Source of the DNA: Spirosoma endophyticum
GTDB taxonomy: Bacteria; Bacteroidota; Bacteroidia; Cytophagales; Spirosomataceae
Direction: 5' to 3'
Length of the DNA stretch: 64,000 bases
NCBI RefSeq assembly: GCF_900112365.1
Contig: NZ_FOLQ01000003.1
Location: forward strand, 124,001 to 188,000
Below are positions 35,926 to 46,430 of this stretch, in pieces; position 1 is the stretch's first letter; each line of letters opens with the position of its first letter. A program made the translations under genes and the position numbers. The notes under the pieces are model-generated. The model was not told the origin of the DNA. It searched no databases and saw only the letters and a list, made by a program, of their open reading frames with translations.

Positions 35926-36918
35926 TTAAACCAGCTCCAGGGCTTGTAGATTATAATTTATAAATTCCAATTCATCGCTGGAAAGGGTAAGGTTAATCGC
36001 CTGCGCATTTTGAATGGCCTGCTCTGCATTGCGGGCACCTACCAGCGCGGCTGTGATACCCGGCTGCTCAATCGTCCAGCGGATCACTAATTGACTGAGG
36101 CTGGCTTTCTTCTCATCGGCCAACGGCTTTAGTTTGTCCAGAAACTCGTCAGTCTGTACGATATTTTGCTCTTTAAAGAAACGATACCCAGCCCGATGAT
36201 CGCCCTCGGCAAATTGATGGCCGGGTTTAATTTTGCCCGTGAGCAGACCACGTTCCATTGGACTGTAGGCCAGGATGCCCTTTTTATGGGCGAGGCAATA
36301 CGGTACCAGCGTTTCATTGATGCTTTGATTGAGCATACTGAATGGCACCTGATTGGCCACCAATGACAAAACCGTTTCGGCTTGCTGCATCTGTTCCACT
36401 GTATAGTTGCTAACACCCGCCTGCCGTACTTTCCCCTGTTCGATTAGCCGAAGAACAGCCTCCATGCTCTCTTCGATGGGTGTGGTTTTATCGGGCCAGT
36501 GCATTTGGTAGAGATCGATGTAGTCGGTGCCGAGCCGTTTCAGGCTGTCTTCGCATTCTTTAATAATGCTGTCTTTGCCGGAGTACTTATAAACATCGAT
36601 CGGATGCCCCGCGTTGTCCTGACTTTTGAAGCCAAAATCGCCTTTCGCTACGTCCCACCGCATGCCGTATTTCGTTAGAATCTGGACTTTATCACGGGGT
36701 ATATTTTTGATGGCTTCCCCCACAATTTCTTCACTGGTGCCCTGCCCGTAAATAGGTGCCGTGTCGATGGAGGTTACGCCCAAATCGTAGGAAGCCTTGA
36801 TCGCATTAACGGCATCACTACGTTCAGTACCGCCCCACATCCAGCCCCCAGCCGCCCAGGCACCAAACGTGATTGCAGAAATGTATAAATCAGAATTGCC
36901 TACCTGCCTATAATCCAT
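35926..36918 (-). CDS. Aldo/keto reductase
   Basis: 330 aa NADPH-dependent (beta/alpha)8 oxidoreductase. Catalytic residues are visible as Asp and Tyr in SIDTAPIYGQG, Lys in ILTKYGMRW and His in LYQMHWPD. The cofactor end includes AALVGARNAEQAIQNAQA. The N-terminus MDYRQVGNSDLYISAITFGAW is typical of the YajO/YdjG-like group. The substrate is unknown. It is divergent from the large TPR gene. Confidence 0.92.
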   Translation of the reverse strand: MDYRQVGNSDLYISAITFGAWAAGGWMWGGTERSDAVNAIKASYDLGVTSIDTAPIYGQGTSEEIVGEAIKNIPRDKVQILTKYGMRWDVAKGDFGFKSQDNAGHPIDVYKYSGKDSIIKECEDSLKRLGTDYIDLYQMHWPDKTTPIEESMEAVLRLIEQGKVRQAGVSNYTVEQMQQAETVLSLVANQVPFSMLNQSINETLVPYCLAHKKGILAYSPMERGLLTGKIKPGHQFAEGDHRAGYRFFKEQNIVQTDEFLDKLKPLADEKKASLSQLVIRWTIEQPGITAALVGARNAEQAIQNAQAINLTLSSDELEFINYNLQALELV

Positions 36919-37068
36919 GTGTTTCTGTTATAAGATGAAATCCGTTATTAAAGTGTAACGAACGTTTTTTTGTTCGTTGGAACGTACCGGTAGCTCACCA
37001 ACCTGGGCGTCCCATAACGACGATCCCGGCGGAAGGCACTAACCGGCTATTCACTACGTTTTTGTTTC

Positions 37069-40000
37069 ATGTCATCTTTGTTTTTCTGGTCAACGTGGAG
37101 CCGACCCTACCGGCTTACCTATTTAGCTAGCGCTAGTGCCCTCATCATCAGTTTGATTCTCTTCGTTGTTGCCTGGGCGAAGGGCCTGGACAATGTTGTC
37201 CATTGGGACGTATTAAGTGAATTGAACGAGCTGCCTGTTACGTTTCATACCTTCTCCGATGGCCTGCTCGATTATGCTGTGAATGGTAAAGCCTACGCCG
37301 TTTCCGAACAATTTGTCGCTGGAGCTATGCAGGTGAAGCCTGGTATTGCAACAGCTTTTGTAATGGGTATAGGTATTGCGTTTGTGCTGTTATTGAGTGC
37401 CATTACGCGCGCGAGTCGGCTTCGTTATTTAATCAGTATGGGCTTCCTGATTCTGGGAATGGCCTTTTTTCGGTGGGAAATGCTCGAAATTCCCGGTTTT
37501 GGTGGTAACTATCTTTTCCTGCTGCTCGCGTTCGTATTCGGCTCCGTTAGTTATTATTTCCACGCCTTTCGATCTGATTATCTGATTGCGGTTCGGCTAG
37601 GCGTCTTTTCCCTGCTGACAATCGCCGTTTCCGTTGTTCTGGGATTGTTGTCACCCGTATCGTTTCCAGCGCTTACACTTGTGAGTTACGGCATGCCTGT
37701 TCTGATCGTTATTGGTATTGGCTTTATCTTTTTTATCGCGACCGAAATTATCGCGAGTCTGGTTTGGCTTACATCGGTGGGCCGGGCGGAGGAGAACAAC
37801 ACGCAGGTAAGCCAGCGACGTACGTTGGGTATCAATAATTTTTTGTTCGTCAGCTTCCTGTATTTGGTTAACCTGGTTCTTATCTGGCTTAAAAACACAA
37901 AATACATTGATTGGGATGTACTGGCAATCAGCCCGTTTATTTTATACCTGACGTCGGTTTTGCTGGGTATTTGGGGATTCCACCGACTAATCCAGCAACA
38001 GGACGTTTTCTCGTTCCGCGACTCAGGCGCCTATTTATATGCAGGACTGGCGTTGCTCACGACGCTCACAATCGCCTACGCGTTCGCTACAGCCAACGAC
38101 CCGCTGGTAGAGATGTTCGAAGACGTAATCGTGTACACGCACTTAGCGATGGGATTGGTTTTCGTGGCCTACGTAGTGATTAATTTCTACCCCATTTACC
38201 AGCAGAATCTGCCCGTCTACCGAATTCTTTACAAACCGAAGCGGCTCGAATTGAGCTTGTTCCGGATTGTGGGCGTAGTGGGTGTAGCTGTTTTGCTGTC
38301 GTCGGGTGGACTTATTACGTTCCGACAGGGGATGGCAGGTCATTTTAACGGATTAGGCGATTTATATACTGCCAGCAACGAACCCGCTTCGGCGAATGCA
38401 TTTTATCAACTAGCGCTGGAACAGGAGTTTCAGAATCATAAATCCAATTATTCATTGGCTTCGCTGGCACTGGCACAAAACAACCAGACGGCAGCGGCTT
38501 TTTATTTTAAACAGGCTTTATTAAAACAGCCTAATCCGCAGGATTATGCTGGGTTAAGCCAGACGTACCTGCAAACAGATTTGTTTTTTGAAGCTGTTAA
38601 AGCGCTGCAACGTGGTATTCGGGAATTTCCGAAAAGTGGTGAGTTACAGAATAATCTGGGTTATCTGTACGCCCGGACAAGCGTGGCCGACTCGGCCTAT
38701 TTTTACCTGAAATCTGCTACGTCCTACGCCGATCAGACTGGTGTTCCAGAGTCGAATTTGTTGGCGTTTTATGCGCGTAACCCAAAACTTTTGGCAGCTG
38801 ATTCGACCTTGGCGAAAAGTGCCACTGAGTCATCGTACGAATCGTATCAGGCAAATGCCCTGGCACTGCGTCTGGTTGCTCAATCGGACAAAAGCCAGCC
38901 TAATCAACCTACCTGGCTGACAAGCGAGTCGGCCAATGAGGGGTTAAGCGTCGGTCGATTTGCGAGTTTGTACAATTATTCGCTAGCCAATCAACGGGCT
39001 GACACTAAGTTATCTGGAACACTAAAACGACTTTCAGAAAAGCCCGTTAATCAGGACTTTACGGATGATTTACTACTGGCTCGAGCCGTCGCAGAATACA
39101 ATCGGCATCAGCTGGGGGATGCCTTCGGCCTAATGAGTCAACTGGCCGAAGGTGATCAGCAAAACGGGTCTGTCTACCGATCCATTACTGGTTTGTGGCT
39201 GTTGGAGCAGGGCTTGTATCGTCGGGCAGCCGAAACGTTTGGCTATAATTCGGACACTACGTCGATCTATTACCGGGCAGTGGCCTTAACCAAAGCCAAC
39301 GATCCTGTGGTAGCGCAATCGTTGTGGGAAACCGCGGCCAAAAATGACCCGGCGGTGGCAGCTTTGAAACAGATGTATTACCAGGAGCGCCAACCACAGA
39401 CGGATCTTGAAAAGGCGTTTTATGCTACGTATCGAATGGATGATCCTAACCGGGGTGCTTATTGGGAAACCATCCAGGACCCTAGTTTGAAAACAGTTTC
39501 GGGGGTTGCATTAATCAACGATTACCTCGATCAGTTGCAGTGGCGTAATGCGCAGTTAATTCTGTCGGGACTGCCTGATTCCAAGCAACTAAGCCCCGTC
39601 GCGACGTCAGCAAGGAACGTAGCGGCTGTTCGTTTGTCGGCCTTTCGGCGGAGTGTTGGCTCGGCGGAAACAATGGCTAAAACGTCTATTCTGCCACAGT
39701 ATCAGGCCGAGCGCGACTATTGGTTGGGACAGACTTACGAACGAACGCGCCGGATAGGACAGGCTCAGCAAGCTTATAGGCGGGCTTTACAACTGGCTCC
39801 TTTAAACGCCAAAATCGCTTCGGCAACGGCCCAGCTTGAGCGGCAGCAGAAACAAACGAAGAAAGCTTATGATCTTGTGTTAACCGCTTTGCCTTTTAAT
39901 GAAGACAACGCCGAATTGCTCAAAACCTACGTCATGCTGTGTCTGGACTTAAGCCTGCCCGATTACGCCGAAAGTGGGTTAGTTAAGTTACAGGCTGCAA

Positions 40001-40089
40001 CAACACCTGCCGATTATCAGGCATTTAGGCTTGCTTATCAGGAAAAATTGGCGTCAATCGAAAACAGTCGGCAAAAATTCCTGCAATAA
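37069..40089 (+). CDS. Large polytopic membrane protein with C-terminal TPR domain
   Basis: 1006 aa. The first half has about ten predicted transmembrane segments (residues 18-36, 95-115, 120-140, 150-165 and others up to about 425). Between helices 1 and 2 lies an extracytoplasmic loop containing [21 protein letters not shown]. From about residue 440 there are degenerate tetratricopeptide repeats ([60 protein letters not shown]), with a second block near 880-990. I do not recognise a named family. A LolD-type ATPase follows 55 bp later. A role in envelope export or surface biogenesis is possible but unsupported by motif. Confidence 0.75.
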   Translation: MSSLFFWSTWSRPYRLTYLASASALIISLILFVVAWAKGLDNVVHWDVLSELNELPVTFHTFSDGLLDYAVNGKAYAVSEQFVAGAMQVKPGIATAFVMGIGIAFVLLLSAITRASRLRYLISMGFLILGMAFFRWEMLEIPGFGGNYLFLLLAFVFGSVSYYFHAFRSDYLIAVRLGVFSLLTIAVSVVLGLLSPVSFPALTLVSYGMPVLIVIGIGFIFFIATEIIASLVWLTSVGRAEENNTQVSQRRTLGINNFLFVSFLYLVNLVLIWLKNTKYIDWDVLAISPFILYLTSVLLGIWGFHRLIQQQDVFSFRDSGAYLYAGLALLTTLTIAYAFATANDPLVEMFEDVIVYTHLAMGLVFVAYVVINFYPIYQQNLPVYRILYKPKRLELSLFRIVGVVGVAVLLSSGGLITFRQGMAGHFNGLGDLYTASNEPASANAFYQLALEQEFQNHKSNYSLASLALAQNNQTAAAFYFKQALLKQPNPQDYAGLSQTYLQTDLFFEAVKALQRGIREFPKSGELQNNLGYLYARTSVADSAYFYLKSATSYADQTGVPESNLLAFYARNPKLLAADSTLAKSATESSYESYQANALALRLVAQSDKSQPNQPTWLTSESANEGLSVGRFASLYNYSLANQRADTKLSGTLKRLSEKPVNQDFTDDLLLARAVAEYNRHQLGDAFGLMSQLAEGDQQNGSVYRSITGLWLLEQGLYRRAAETFGYNSDTTSIYYRAVALTKANDPVVAQSLWETAAKNDPAVAALKQMYYQERQPQTDLEKAFYATYRMDDPNRGAYWETIQDPSLKTVSGVALINDYLDQLQWRNAQLILSGLPDSKQLSPVATSARNVAAVRLSAFRRSVGSAETMAKTSILPQYQAERDYWLGQTYERTRRIGQAQQAYRRALQLAPLNAKIASATAQLERQQKQTKKAYDLVLTALPFNEDNAELLKTYVMLCLDLSLPDYAESGLVKLQAATTPADYQAFRLAYQEKLASIENSRQKFLQ

Positions 40090-40091
40090 AG

Positions 40092-40099
40092 TATTTTTG
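40092..40099 (+). promoter_or_regulatory. -7 element upstream of the LolD-like gene
   Basis: TATTTTTG matches TAnnTTTG fully, 46 bp before the ATG at 40145 and just after the TPR gene stop. No TTG at the right distance is visible, so this is a partial promoter. Confidence 0.4.
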
Positions 40100-40144
40100 T
40101 TCGTAAGCCCGATTTCGCCTTACAGTCACCTAATTTCATCCAGC

Positions 40145-40870
40145 ATGAATATTATTGAAACCCGCAACATTGCCAAGCGCTACGTAATGGGCACCGAAGT
40201 CGTTGAAGCGCTTAAGTCCATTACGATCAGTATTCAAAAGGGCGAATATGTTGCGTTTATGGGGCCGTCGGGTTCGGGAAAATCTACGCTGATGAATATT
40301 GTCGGTTGTCTGGATTCGCCGACGTCGGGGCAGTATATTCTCAATAGCCAGGACGTGAGCGGAATGGGCGAAAACGCGTTGGCTGAAGTGCGCAACAAGG
40401 AAATCGGATTCGTGTTTCAAACCTTTAATCTGCTCCCTCGCCAGACCTCGCTTGAGAACGTAGCGTTACCACTCATCTACGCGGGTTATAACAAAGCTGA
40501 CCGTACTGAGAAAGCGATGATGGCCCTCAAAAATGTTGGACTGGAAAATCGGGCCGGTCACCGACCTAACGAACTATCCGGCGGCCAGCGCCAACGCGTT
40601 GCCGTAGCAAGAGCTTTGGTCAACGACCCCAGCATCCTGCTGGCCGATGAACCAACGGGGAACCTCGATACGAAAACTTCCTACGAAATCATGGACCTCT
40701 TCGACCAGATTCATAGCAAGGGCAACACCGTGATCATGGTAACGCACGAAGAAGATATTGCCGAATATGCGCACCGTATTGTTCGTCTGCGCGACGGACT
40801 CGTTGAAACCGACCGTGTTAATGAACATATTCGGAAAGCCAACGTATTGATGCAGTCGTTGGGTGCGTAA
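40145..40870 (+). CDS. ABC transporter ATPase, LolD/MacB type
   Basis: 241 aa from ATG at 40145 ([20 protein letters not shown]). Walker A is [15 protein letters not shown], the Q-loop [17 protein letters not shown], the signature [16 protein letters not shown], Walker [12 protein letters not shown] and the H-loop VMVTHE. This pattern is that of the LolD/MacB/FtsE group, which drives mechanotransmission permeases for lipoproteins, peptides or cell-wall hydrolases. No cognate FtsX-domain permease lies on either side; the upstream neighbour is the TPR membrane protein. Confidence 0.9.
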   Translation: MNIIETRNIAKRYVMGTEVVEALKSITISIQKGEYVAFMGPSGSGKSTLMNIVGCLDSPTSGQYILNSQDVSGMGENALAEVRNKEIGFVFQTFNLLPRQTSLENVALPLIYAGYNKADRTEKAMMALKNVGLENRAGHRPNELSGGQRQRVAVARALVNDPSILLADEPTGNLDTKTSYEIMDLFDQIHSKGNTVIMVTHEEDIAEYAHRIVRLRDGLVETDRVNEHIRKANVLMQSLGA

Positions 40871-40962
40871 TTTTTTTTGCATGGGCGCAGGTTTGGCTTA
40901 TGTCCGTTGAAGCCGCTTACGCTACGAAAAATAGGATATCAGCCTTAACTATAACGCTAATG

Positions 40963-41003
40963 CCAGCAAAGGCGTCCATTTACAAAACGGACGCCTTTGC
41001 TGG
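40963..41003. terminator. Bidirectional hairpin between the LolD-like gene and hmuS
   Basis: CCAGCAAAGGCGTCC and GGACGCCTTTGCTGG are a perfect 15-bp stem with an 11-nt loop, placed between two converging genes. Confidence 0.7.
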
Positions 41004-41033
41004 AAAGATAAATTAGGAATAGTCGAGGTAGCT

Positions 41034-42059
41034 TTAGGCTGCCGCCACGTCATTGACGATCTCCTGCCATTCTTTCAATTCAGGAACGCCCGGCTTACGT
41101 TTTCCGAAAATCAGCGCGATACTATTGCCTTCTTTGTCGAAGAGATCGAGTCCTGTTACCACGCCGTCTTTTGTTGGTTTACGCGTTACCCAAATCGTAT
41201 TGATCTGATCTTCGCGCAGGTGCATGTTGAATTCAGGGTCTAGTACGTTATACCACGGCCCCATTTCAACCAGTTTTTTTACTGGACCAGAGTGAATTTG
41301 AATGCAGCCCGCGTTCGAGGCAAAAACCATGATAGGGACTTCCCGCTCAGCCGCCGTGACGAATACTTTTTTGAATTGCTCGACCGAAATTAGCTGCGCA
41401 TGTCCTTCGGGAGCAAAGCGCAGTCCCTGTTCACGACCCAATTTATATTTGCGCAGAAGACCGAAAAACTCATGCGTGTCCTCCATCGCTAGCCAGGCAT
41501 CTTTAAAGCCCTGCGCATCAATCTCTTCGTCGGGCGTATCAGGCGCTTTTTCTGGATAAGGCACCGTAATGAGCGTTGTTGACTGATCAACAGCCTGGTA
41601 TTTTTCAACGATGGCTTCGTAGGCACGTTCCTCAGACTTATCGGTCAAGTAAATTTTGTGCACTGCCGATCCATCCAAGTCAAAAAACTGGAGGCTTTTG
41701 CGACCGCTTTCACTCACAGCAAAGCCAAAATGCCAGCGCGACATGAACAAACGCAGGTCGATATCGGGTCCTACGACAAGACCCACATGCCCGTTGAACG
41801 ATACGTTCTCATAAATCCCTTTCCGTTCATGGACAATGTTATCGTTCCGGGTCAAGGCCATCACATAGCCCAGCGTCGGCACTTCTTTAAGGATCTCCTG
41901 AAAGTCACCTTCCAGTTTCACCACTGTTTCGCCAACTTGAGTGGCCAGCAAGTCGGCTTCGCTCACGCCCAGTTTTTGAGCAGCATCGCGTATTCTGGCT
42001 TTTGGATTTTCTTCTTTGAACGCAGCCCAACGTTCCCGGAGGCTATCTGTTGTGATCAT
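41034..42059 (-). CDS. hmuS: Heme-handling/degrading protein HmuS (ChuS family)
   Basis: 341 aa cytoplasmic protein of the HemS/ChuS family, made of two related halves (about 1-170 and 175-341). Landmarks are RIRDAAQKLGVSEADLLA at the N-terminus, GYVMALTRNDNIVHERKGIY with the putative heme-ligand His, MSRWHFGFAV, and in the second half VFASNAGCIQIHSGPVKKL and LDPEFNMHLREDQI. It takes heme delivered by HmuTUV and passes on or degrades it to release iron. It is the last gene of the hmu cluster, 12 bp downstream of hmuV. Confidence 0.9.
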   Translation of the reverse strand: MITTDSLRERWAAFKEENPKARIRDAAQKLGVSEADLLATQVGETVVKLEGDFQEILKEVPTLGYVMALTRNDNIVHERKGIYENVSFNGHVGLVVGPDIDLRLFMSRWHFGFAVSESGRKSLQFFDLDGSAVHKIYLTDKSEERAYEAIVEKYQAVDQSTTLITVPYPEKAPDTPDEEIDAQGFKDAWLAMEDTHEFFGLLRKYKLGREQGLRFAPEGHAQLISVEQFKKVFVTAAEREVPIMVFASNAGCIQIHSGPVKKLVEMGPWYNVLDPEFNMHLREDQINTIWVTRKPTKDGVVTGLDLFDKEGNSIALIFGKRKPGVPELKEWQEIVNDVAAA

Positions 42060-42071
42060 GGGATTGATGTT

Positions 42072-42875
42072 TTAATTAATTTCTTGATTAGTAGCAAGTT
42101 GACTGGATTGAGGTATGACTAACGGACAGTCCATTTCGGGATGCTCGATGAGCCAGACGTTCAGATTAAAGACACGATGAATCGTTTCGGCGGTGATGAC
42201 GTCCCGAGGTTTGCCCATCGCTTCGACCCTGCCCGAACGTAGCATAACGATCTGATCGGCGTATTGAGCGGCCAGGTTCAGATCATGTAGGATAATGACA
42301 ACGCAAAACCCCTTATTAGTGAACTCACGGGCGAGTTCGAGCATCTGGTGTTGATGCAGCAGGTCGAGGCCGGTAGTCGGTTCATCTAAAAATAGAATGC
42401 CCTGATGTACATCCCAAATTTGCGCCAATACGCGGGCGAGTTGTACCCGTTGCTGCTCACCACCGGAGAGGGTCGTAAAAACTCGCGCGGCAAAATCCCA
42501 CATACCTACTTTTTTGAGAGCCATTTCGGCCACAACGTAGTCGTGTTCAGACGCTTGAAATTCAAAGTGCGGATATCGGCCCATTAAGACCAACTCACTG
42601 ACTAAGAAAGGGAAAACGACGGAATTCTGCTGGGGTAAAACAGCTCGAAAAAGCGACAACTGCTGATCGGAATATGCATCAATACGTTGATTGAGAAGCA
42701 GAATCTGTCCTTCCGATGACGTAATCTCTCGGGTACATAGCTTGAGAAGCGTTGACTTCCCCGCCCCATTGGCCCCAACAATCGCCAGCAACTCACCCGG
42801 TTTTGCCTGAAACGAAACGTTGTTGAGTAATTGACGATTGCGTATACGATACGATAGGTTCTTGACTTCCAGCAT
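42072..42875 (-). CDS. hmuV: Heme ABC transporter ATPase
   Basis: 267 aa ATPase energising heme import through HmuU. Walker A is GANGAGKSTLLKL, the Q-loop region AVLPQQNSVVFPF, the signature LSGGEQQRVQLARVLA, Walker B ILFLDEPTTGLD and the H-loop VIILHDLNLAAQYAD. The FecE/BtuD family assignment follows from these motifs; heme specificity follows from the neighbours hmuU, hmuT and hmuS. It lies 12 bp after hmuU. Confidence 0.93.
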   Translation of the reverse strand: MLEVKNLSYRIRNRQLLNNVSFQAKPGELLAIVGANGAGKSTLLKLCTREITSSEGQILLLNQRIDAYSDQQLSLFRAVLPQQNSVVFPFLVSELVLMGRYPHFEFQASEHDYVVAEMALKKVGMWDFAARVFTTLSGGEQQRVQLARVLAQIWDVHQGILFLDEPTTGLDLLHQHQMLELAREFTNKGFCVVIILHDLNLAAQYADQIVMLRSGRVEAMGKPRDVITAETIHRVFNLNVWLIEHPEMDCPLVIPQSSQLATNQEIN

Positions 42876-42887
42876 TCTAGTTCACTT

Positions 42888-43994
42888 TTAACTGATCGAC
42901 TGACGTCGCTGTTTGAATAAAATCCACAGAAAAACGGGTGTACCTAATAAAGCAGTCAGGATGCCAATGGGCAACTCGGCCGGAGCAACCAGCGTTCGGG
43001 CCAGTGAATCGGCAAGTGTAAGCACGATAGCTCCACCCAGGGCTGAGCCAACTAGTACGCGCCGGTGGTCGGAACCCGCTCCCATACGTATCAGATGCGG
43101 AATGACCAGCCCGACAAAACCAATGATACCAGCAACGGCAACGGACGTACCAACCGCCATTGTTGAAAAGATAATGACTTGCCGTTTTATGCTTTTTAAG
43201 TTGATACCCAGCATGCTTGCCTGACTCTCGCCGAGCGCAAGCAGGTTTAATGATTTAGCTAAGCGGGGAATACCAAATAAGGCGATAACCGTGAAGGGGA
43301 GAATACCCAAAACAGAGGTCCAACTGGCGCCACCTAAACTGCCCAGGCTCCAGAATGTAATGTTGCGAAGCTGCTCATCCGTAGCCAGATACGTCATAAT
43401 CCCGGTTAGAGCCCCCGACAAGGCGTTGATGGCGATCCCGGTCAGAAGCATAGTCGTAACGAGCGACTTGCCCGCCATTCGTGAAATGCGATATACCAAG
43501 AAAGCAGTCAGACTGGCACCGATAAAGGAAACCACCGACAGCGCATACATACCCAGAATACCCGTGAGTGTTGTAAAGAAACTGACTTCGAGCACAATCA
43601 TGGTTACGGCGGCTAAAGAAGCACCCGCCGAAATGCCAATCAGGCCCGGATCGGCGAGTGGATTCCGAAAAAGCCCTTGAATAGCCGCTCCCGAAATCGC
43701 TAATCCTGATCCAACCAATACGGCCAGGCAAACCCTTGGTAACCGAATCGCCAAAAGAATGGCCATTTTTGACTCATCGACGGTCGTTGCATAGCCAAAT
43801 GCTTTGCCGATAATTAGCCAGATTTCGTAGGGCGTGATACGTACCGCGCCGATGCCAACCGAAAGAACAACCGTTGCCAAAAGCCCAATGACCAGCGAAG
43901 GCATCAGCCACGGATTAATTGTGGTTCTGAGGACGGACTTTTTCGTCGATGGCTTTTTCGTAAGCGGGCTGATTGTTGCGGTGGTCGAATCCAT
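42888..43994 (-). CDS. hmuU: Heme ABC transporter permease (FecCD family)
   Basis: 368 aa with about ten membrane segments. FecCD landmarks are RLPRVCLAVLVGSGLAISGAAIQ, RNPLADPGLIGISAGASLAA, GIAINALSGALTG and the coupling loop with GESQASMLGI, then GFVGLVIPHLIRMGAGSDHR near the C-terminus. A Thr/Lys-rich N-terminal extension of about 25 residues precedes the first helix. It forms the inner-membrane channel with HmuV and receives heme from HmuT, whose gene ends 5 bp upstream. Confidence 0.94.
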   Translation of the reverse strand: MDSTTATISPLTKKPSTKKSVLRTTINPWLMPSLVIGLLATVVLSVGIGAVRITPYEIWLIIGKAFGYATTVDESKMAILLAIRLPRVCLAVLVGSGLAISGAAIQGLFRNPLADPGLIGISAGASLAAVTMIVLEVSFFTTLTGILGMYALSVVSFIGASLTAFLVYRISRMAGKSLVTTMLLTGIAINALSGALTGIMTYLATDEQLRNITFWSLGSLGGASWTSVLGILPFTVIALFGIPRLAKSLNLLALGESQASMLGINLKSIKRQVIIFSTMAVGTSVAVAGIIGFVGLVIPHLIRMGAGSDHRRVLVGSALGGAIVLTLADSLARTLVAPAELPIGILTALLGTPVFLWILFKQRRQSIS

Positions 43995-43999
43995 ACGTA

Positions 44000-44875
44000 C
44001 TACGCTTTAGGTTTCTGACTGATTTTTTGGGATAACTCCTGTAACGCTTTTCCCAGACGAGGGGAGAAGCCACTTAACAGATGCCCATCCATCACAATAA
44101 CGCGGCTATTTTTACCGGCATTGGTTTGCGCAATGCCCTGCACGGCCAATAAACCAGCCGTACCGCCTAAACTTTCCAAACCGCTATCGAACAGCAAAAT
44201 GACGTCGGGATTGGCCGTCACGAGGGCTTCGGCGGTGAGGGGTTTGTAGTTTTCGAAATCGGGCGTAGCATTGACGCCACCGGCTAGTTCGATCATTTTC
44301 TCGATGGGCGTTCCCCGGCCCGATACCATCATGGTTCCCGTGCCCCGTGCATAAATGAACAACACTTTGGGACTATTGGGTGCTTTCTTAACCTGCGCTA
44401 AATCCGACTCCAGTTTCTTGATGAGGGGCTTGGCTCGAGAGCCAACCTGGCAGGTTGTGGCAATATCCTGAATGAGTTTTTTCGTCCCGGCAACACTGAA
44501 CTCCTGCTGGAACGTAATGACTTTGATTCCCGCCGATTTGATCTGTTCGATCACTTCCGATTTCGTGCCTGCATTCGTTGAGGTCAGTACCAGCGTTGGC
44601 TTCAGCGAAATAACACCTTCGGCCGAGATGCTCCGGTTGTGCCCAACTTTCGGGAGTTTTTTCAGGGTTTCGGGATACGTACTGGTTACATCGACGCCGA
44701 TAATGAGTGATTGTAATCCCAAATCGCAAAGGATTTCGCTGACAGTTCCGTCTAACGAAACAATACGTATGGGTTCGTCCTGAGCTGGCCTGGCAGCAAG
44801 TGCATAGCTGCTCCCCATGAGGAACACCACCAGGAGGCAGGCGAACCAGGTGGCTGAAAATGAATGCTTGGTCAT
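44000..44875 (-). CDS. hmuT: Periplasmic heme-binding protein
   Basis: 291 aa class III substrate-binding protein. The signal peptide (hydrophobic at residues 10-26) ends near ALAARPA. Cluster features are RIVSLDGTVSEILCDLGL, VGVDVTSTYPETLKKLPKVG, GHNRSISAEGVISLKPTLVL and LAGGVNATPDFENYKPLT, with a DGHLLSGFSPRLGKALQEL ending. It delivers heme from the receptor to HmuUV. It overlaps the permease unit closely (5 bp gap), while 114 bp with a hairpin separate it from hmuY. Confidence 0.92.
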   Translation of the reverse strand: MTKHSFSATWFACLLVVFLMGSSYALAARPAQDEPIRIVSLDGTVSEILCDLGLQSLIIGVDVTSTYPETLKKLPKVGHNRSISAEGVISLKPTLVLTSTNAGTKSEVIEQIKSAGIKVITFQQEFSVAGTKKLIQDIATTCQVGSRAKPLIKKLESDLAQVKKAPNSPKVLFIYARGTGTMMVSGRGTPIEKMIELAGGVNATPDFENYKPLTAEALVTANPDVILLFDSGLESLGGTAGLLAVQGIAQTNAGKNSRVIVMDGHLLSGFSPRLGKALQELSQKISQKPKA

Positions 44876-44921
44876 AATGATCTTAGGGTTGTTTTGTAAG
44901 GCTAGTAGGCTTTGCGGGAAA

Positions 44922-44960
44922 AGTGCCTTGCCATGAAGCAGATGCTACAGGCAAGACACT
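44922..44960. repeat. Hairpin in the hmuY/hmuT spacer
   Basis: AGTGCCTTGCC (44922-44932) and GGCAAGACACT (44950-44960) pair at 10 of 11 positions. It may lower expression of hmuTUVS relative to hmuRY, or protect the upstream mRNA end. Confidence 0.45.
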
Positions 44961-44989
44961 CTTGCAGTTAAGGGTAAGGTTGAAAATAA

Positions 44990-46381
44990 CTAGACGGCCG
45001 CTTTCTTGACCAGCTTGAACTCGATTTTTGGTTTGCCACGCTCACCCCCATCTTGTGAGGTGAAGCTGACAAATTTGAGTTTGTAAATGTTTCCAGTAGC
45101 ATCTTTCACTACGTAGAAGCGGTCGGTTTTCACGCCTACAGTACCCGTCGTTGCCCGCCAGTTAGAGCCAATAACCATCCTGTCATTTTTAAAGGTGGTG
45201 GTGGCAATGTTGCTTTCGGCATAAGCGTCATAGGTAACCGCACTTGTAAGTAATTCGGCTGCTGTTACACCACCCAGCGTATTGATAAATACTTGATCCG
45301 CAAAGTAATAGGGGATGTCGTTGGTGCCGTCGCTGGTTTTGTTCATGCCACCCGTCCACTCAATATCCCAGCGTGCTTTGGCTGGCTCTACGTTAATTGT
45401 AGCACCCGTATCAAATGAAACGAATTGGAAATTATAGGTAGCGTCTTTAGTGATCGAAACGGTTTTGAAAGTCGTTTCTTTGATACCGGCGTATTGGAGT
45501 GTATAGCCTGTTGTTCCGTTACGTAACACTCTGACTTTCATCCAGGCCCGTGCGGCAACACCGCCACCCGTACCGCGGTTAATAATAAACACTTTATTGT
45601 CGGCATCCGTAGCGGAGATACTTGGAATGACCGTTTTTGTAAGGTCGCCTGATACGTCGTCAATTAGTTTTAAACCGGCAGGATCAAAATTGCTCACGTT
45701 AAGGACTAGACCAACTGTATCGGCAGCGGTTACCTGTGTTAAATCGTTCTTGGTCAGGGCAATAGCGGCTGCCCCTGTCGTATTATTTAAAATTACGCGG
45801 AAATCGGTGCCCGAGTAAAAACCCAGGTCCCAAGCAGCCCGCTTTACAGCTATGGCCTCATTGTTACTCAAATCCGCAAATACCGAATTGATTGCACTTG
45901 AACCCCCCGTGCCTCCATCTAGCGTCAGGGCCGTTCCATCAGAAACGATTGAGGTGAATTTAACGGTAAGTTGTTTGGTCGTTCCAAGGATCACCGGACT
46001 CGCTGCCGACGTGATCGTAAAGCCCACGGTTTCGCTGCCGTTCAGAAAGAGATTATCGGCTTTGGTCAGCTTAAATGAAACTTCACTGCTAGCTGCCGGA
46101 ATGGTCAAATTCAGAAGGTTACCCGTGGCTGCGGGTGTGGTAGTGAATTGAGTTCCGTAAGCAATGCCAGTGGGGGTTACCTGAACGACGACCGGTACGG
46201 CTACATCGGTGGCTCGCGTCAATTTAAGTTTAATCGTAACCTCTTTCGTGGCCGCATCAGCACCTTGTTCAGCACTTTCAAACTGTACTAAATTGTCGGG
46301 TAGTGGGGGATCGCTTTCCTTACAGGCACTAAACACGCTAACGAACGCCAGAACGAAGAATAATGAGAAAATACGTTTCAT
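44990..46381 (-). CDS. hmuY: HmuY-family heme-binding lipoprotein with N-terminal Calx-beta-like domain
   Basis: 463 aa, about twice the size of Porphyromonas HmuY. The lipoprotein signal ends FSACKES, with the lipid Cys near residue 20. Residues about 30-150 form a Calx-beta-like domain (VTIKLKLTRATDVAVPVVVQ, NGSETVGFTITSAASP). Residues about 165-463 match HmuY: AAWDLGFYSGTDFRVILNN, the WDIEWTGG repeat of that pattern, and a C-terminal FYVVKDATGNIYKLKFVSF with TSQDGGERGKP. It is predicted to hold heme at the surface and pass it to HmuR, encoded 49 bp upstream in the same unit. Confidence 0.85.
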   Translation of the reverse strand: MKRIFSLFFVLAFVSVFSACKESDPPLPDNLVQFESAEQGADAATKEVTIKLKLTRATDVAVPVVVQVTPTGIAYGTQFTTTPAATGNLLNLTIPAASSEVSFKLTKADNLFLNGSETVGFTITSAASPVILGTTKQLTVKFTSIVSDGTALTLDGGTGGSSAINSVFADLSNNEAIAVKRAAWDLGFYSGTDFRVILNNTTGAAAIALTKNDLTQVTAADTVGLVLNVSNFDPAGLKLIDDVSGDLTKTVIPSISATDADNKVFIINRGTGGGVAARAWMKVRVLRNGTTGYTLQYAGIKETTFKTVSITKDATYNFQFVSFDTGATINVEPAKARWDIEWTGGMNKTSDGTNDIPYYFADQVFINTLGGVTAAELLTSAVTYDAYAESNIATTTFKNDRMVIGSNWRATTGTVGVKTDRFYVVKDATGNIYKLKFVSFTSQDGGERGKPKIEFKLVKKAAV

Positions 46382-46430
46382 GATTGGGGGAGTTTTATAG
46401 ACTTAAGTGATGGTAGTTGAGTGCGTATTA

